Part shown: positions 6,119 through 7,153 of the stretch, in pieces
Position numbering within the stretch: the first letter of the stretch is position 1
Layout of the letters: each line of letters starts with the position of its first letter
NCBI GenBank assembly: GCA_016840305.1
Contig: JAEOSP010000676.1
Span: 1-7,153, forward strand
DNA length: 7,153 nucleotides
Source: Candidatus Hodarchaeota archaeon
GTDB lineage: Archaea > Asgardarchaeota > Heimdallarchaeia > Hodarchaeales > Hodarchaeaceae
Direction: 5' to 3'
Made by a program: the position numbers and the translations under genes
Notes under the pieces: model-generated
The model's database searches: none
What the model was told of the DNA's origin: nothing
The model's input: only the letters and a program-made list of their open reading frames with translations

Positions 6119-7153
6119 AAACTAACCTCCTCTCTATTTCCTCTTTAGTAAAATTATCAATTCCATGGGCTAGAATACGTAAATTCCGAGCTTCAACCGT
6201 TATTTGCCAAATAAAGGCTAAACCTAAATTGAAAGCGTGTCCTTGGAACCTTTTCCTTGTTTGTGATTCAAAGAAGTGCTTTTCAACCTCTTCAACATAG
6301 TTCTGCAGGGAAGCTATGCTTCCTGTTTCTTCAACCATCTTCTCGATGATAGGTTGATATGATGTTCTTAAGAGAACACTTTGTAATGATCTAATATCCT
6401 TATTTCTAACCGCAAGGTCAATTTCTTCTGGAGAAATTAAGGATTTACCTGGAAAAATTATTTTTGAGAAATCAGGTAGTTCAAAACTCACACCCCTCGA
6501 TATTTTTCCAATATAGTTAAGAATTATCTTCGTATTCTCAAATTCTCTCTCTTGTTTGATGGATTTCTTCATGATATTTCTGATTTTATTGTTGCTAATT
6601 TTTTTAAGCCCGTGTTTTAGCTGATCCTGATAAAATTGATTAAAAATGCCATCAATGGCTTCAAAGTCATTCAGGAGAACATTTTTATCAAATAACCTTC
6701 TAACAACTTGAGCCAGAGGGTTTAAAATTGATTCTAAATAGTTTAATGCCTCGTTCAAATCAGAACAATTGGCTAAGAATGTCAGTTCATTGTGATTTAG
6801 ATCACCGAGGGGAATAAAATAAGGTTCATACTCCGTATCCTTTAAGATACTTCTAATTGCTAATTGAACGTTAGCTAAATCCCACTTTAAGCTTAGTAAT
6901 TTGAATCCCTGATAATACGATTTTCCGACAACACGTAATACTTTTTTCATCCTTTCAGAGAGAACAAAGCTAATCGAATTATCAATAGCAGAGAGTGGAT
7001 CCTCAGTAAGTAGTCTTTCTTCAAGGGGAGTTTTGTATATCGAGAAATTTCTCAGTTCAGTGATAAAGGATGGTATGTCTGTAGAAGTTAAGAATCGTGA
7101 GTAGTCTTCATTCTTTAGAAGTCGACTTCTCATCCCGTAAAACCTTGCTGCTA
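6111..7153 (-). CDS. atpC: A/V-type ATPase subunit C (rotor socket), 5' end cut by window edge
   Basis: Subunit C (homologue of eukaryotic V-ATPase d) is the funnel-shaped socket on the membrane rotor ring that receives the D-F axle. It is almost all helical, as here. The visible 346 residues include near the N-terminus AARFYGMRSRLLKNEDY, which matches the family signature usually read as ARVRAMKSRLL, and at the C-terminus an EARNLRILAHGI...EEIERRLV segment that matches the family's conserved end. The reading frame stays open through the six codons upstream of ATG 7131-7133 to the window edge, and the conserved signature already begins there. That Met is therefore internal and the true start lies beyond 7153, probably by a dozen or so codons. 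Its stop overlaps the atpF start by 8 bases. Similarity is only moderate in the middle, which is usual for this fast-evolving subunit. Confidence 0.92.
   Translation of the reverse strand, partial: AARFYGMRSRLLKNEDYSRFLTSTDIPSFITELRNFSIYKTPLEERLLTEDPLSAIDNSISFVLSERMKKVLRVVGKSYYQGFKLLSLKWDLANVQLAIRSILKDTEYEPYFIPLGDLNHNELTFLANCSDLNEALNYLESILNPLAQVVRRLFDKNVLLNDFEAIDGIFNQFYQDQLKHGLKKISNNKIRNIMKKSIKQEREFENTKIILNYIGKISRGVSFELPDFSKIIFPGKSLISPEEIDLAVRNKDIRSLQSVLLRTSYQPIIEKMVEETGSIASLQNYVEEVEKHFFESQTRKRFQGHAFNLGLAFIWQITVEARNLRILAHGIDNFTKEEIERRLVFA
6125..6131 (-). promoter_or_regulatory. Strong Shine-Dalgarno site fixing the TTG start of atpF
   Basis: Minus-strand AGGAGGT (within GAGGAGGTTAG) lies inside the last codons of atpC and ends 6 bases before TTG 6118. 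Its strength and spacing decide in favour of the TTG start although it is a rare initiation codon. Confidence 0.82.

Noticed and set aside
7131..7133. ATG as the start of atpC
   Set aside because: The frame stays open upstream to the window edge and encodes AARFYG, which is part of the family's N-terminal signature; the Met is internal.
1..7153. CRISPR array, insertion sequence or phage genes
   Set aside because: No regularly spaced repeats, transposase motifs or terminal repeats are visible; the window is almost fully filled by six protein genes.

Overview
This AT-rich window (roughly 35-40% GC by eye) carries the 3' part of an A-type/V-type (rotary) ATPase operon on the minus strand and, facing it, one gene on the plus strand for a large polytopic membrane protein that I do not recognise. 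The minus-strand order, in the direction of transcription, is atpC (5' end cut by the window edge), atpF, atpA, atpB, atpD. This C-F-A-B-D block is typical of archaeal A1AO ATP synthases and also of bacterial V-type ATPases. Order, base composition and strong Shine-Dalgarno sites fit an AT-rich archaeon, and an Asgard-like lineage is possible. A Gram-positive or other bacterium with a V-type ATPase cannot be excluded from this window alone.

Layout: 1-133 is intergenic DNA with a near-perfect inverted repeat and a weak TATA-like element. 134-1978 (+) is the membrane protein with about 11-13 predicted membrane segments. 1979-1994 is a 16-bp gap between converging stop codons, spanned by a small hairpin. 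From 1995 to the right edge the minus strand is continuously coding for ATPase subunits, with overlaps or gaps of at most 39 bp. Subunits E, H, I and K, which normally lie upstream in such operons, would be beyond the right edge and cannot be assessed.

The five subunits belong to one machine. A and B form the alternating hexameric head with catalytic sites at the A/B interfaces. D and F form the central axle, and C is the socket that couples the axle to the membrane rotor ring. All five are recognisable and intact apart from the truncated C.

The main point of interest is at the catalytic interface. Subunit B has Leu355 (codon CTA, 2935-2937) where the family has the arginine finger of its SLSR motif. 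The nearby nucleotide-facing loop of B is also altered, and subunit A has a non-standard P-loop (GGFGTGKT instead of GPFGSGKT) although Walker Lys, Walker B Asp and catalytic Glu are kept. This suggests a divergent or paralogous rotary ATPase with altered catalysis, unless the Leu codon is a single-base sequence error.
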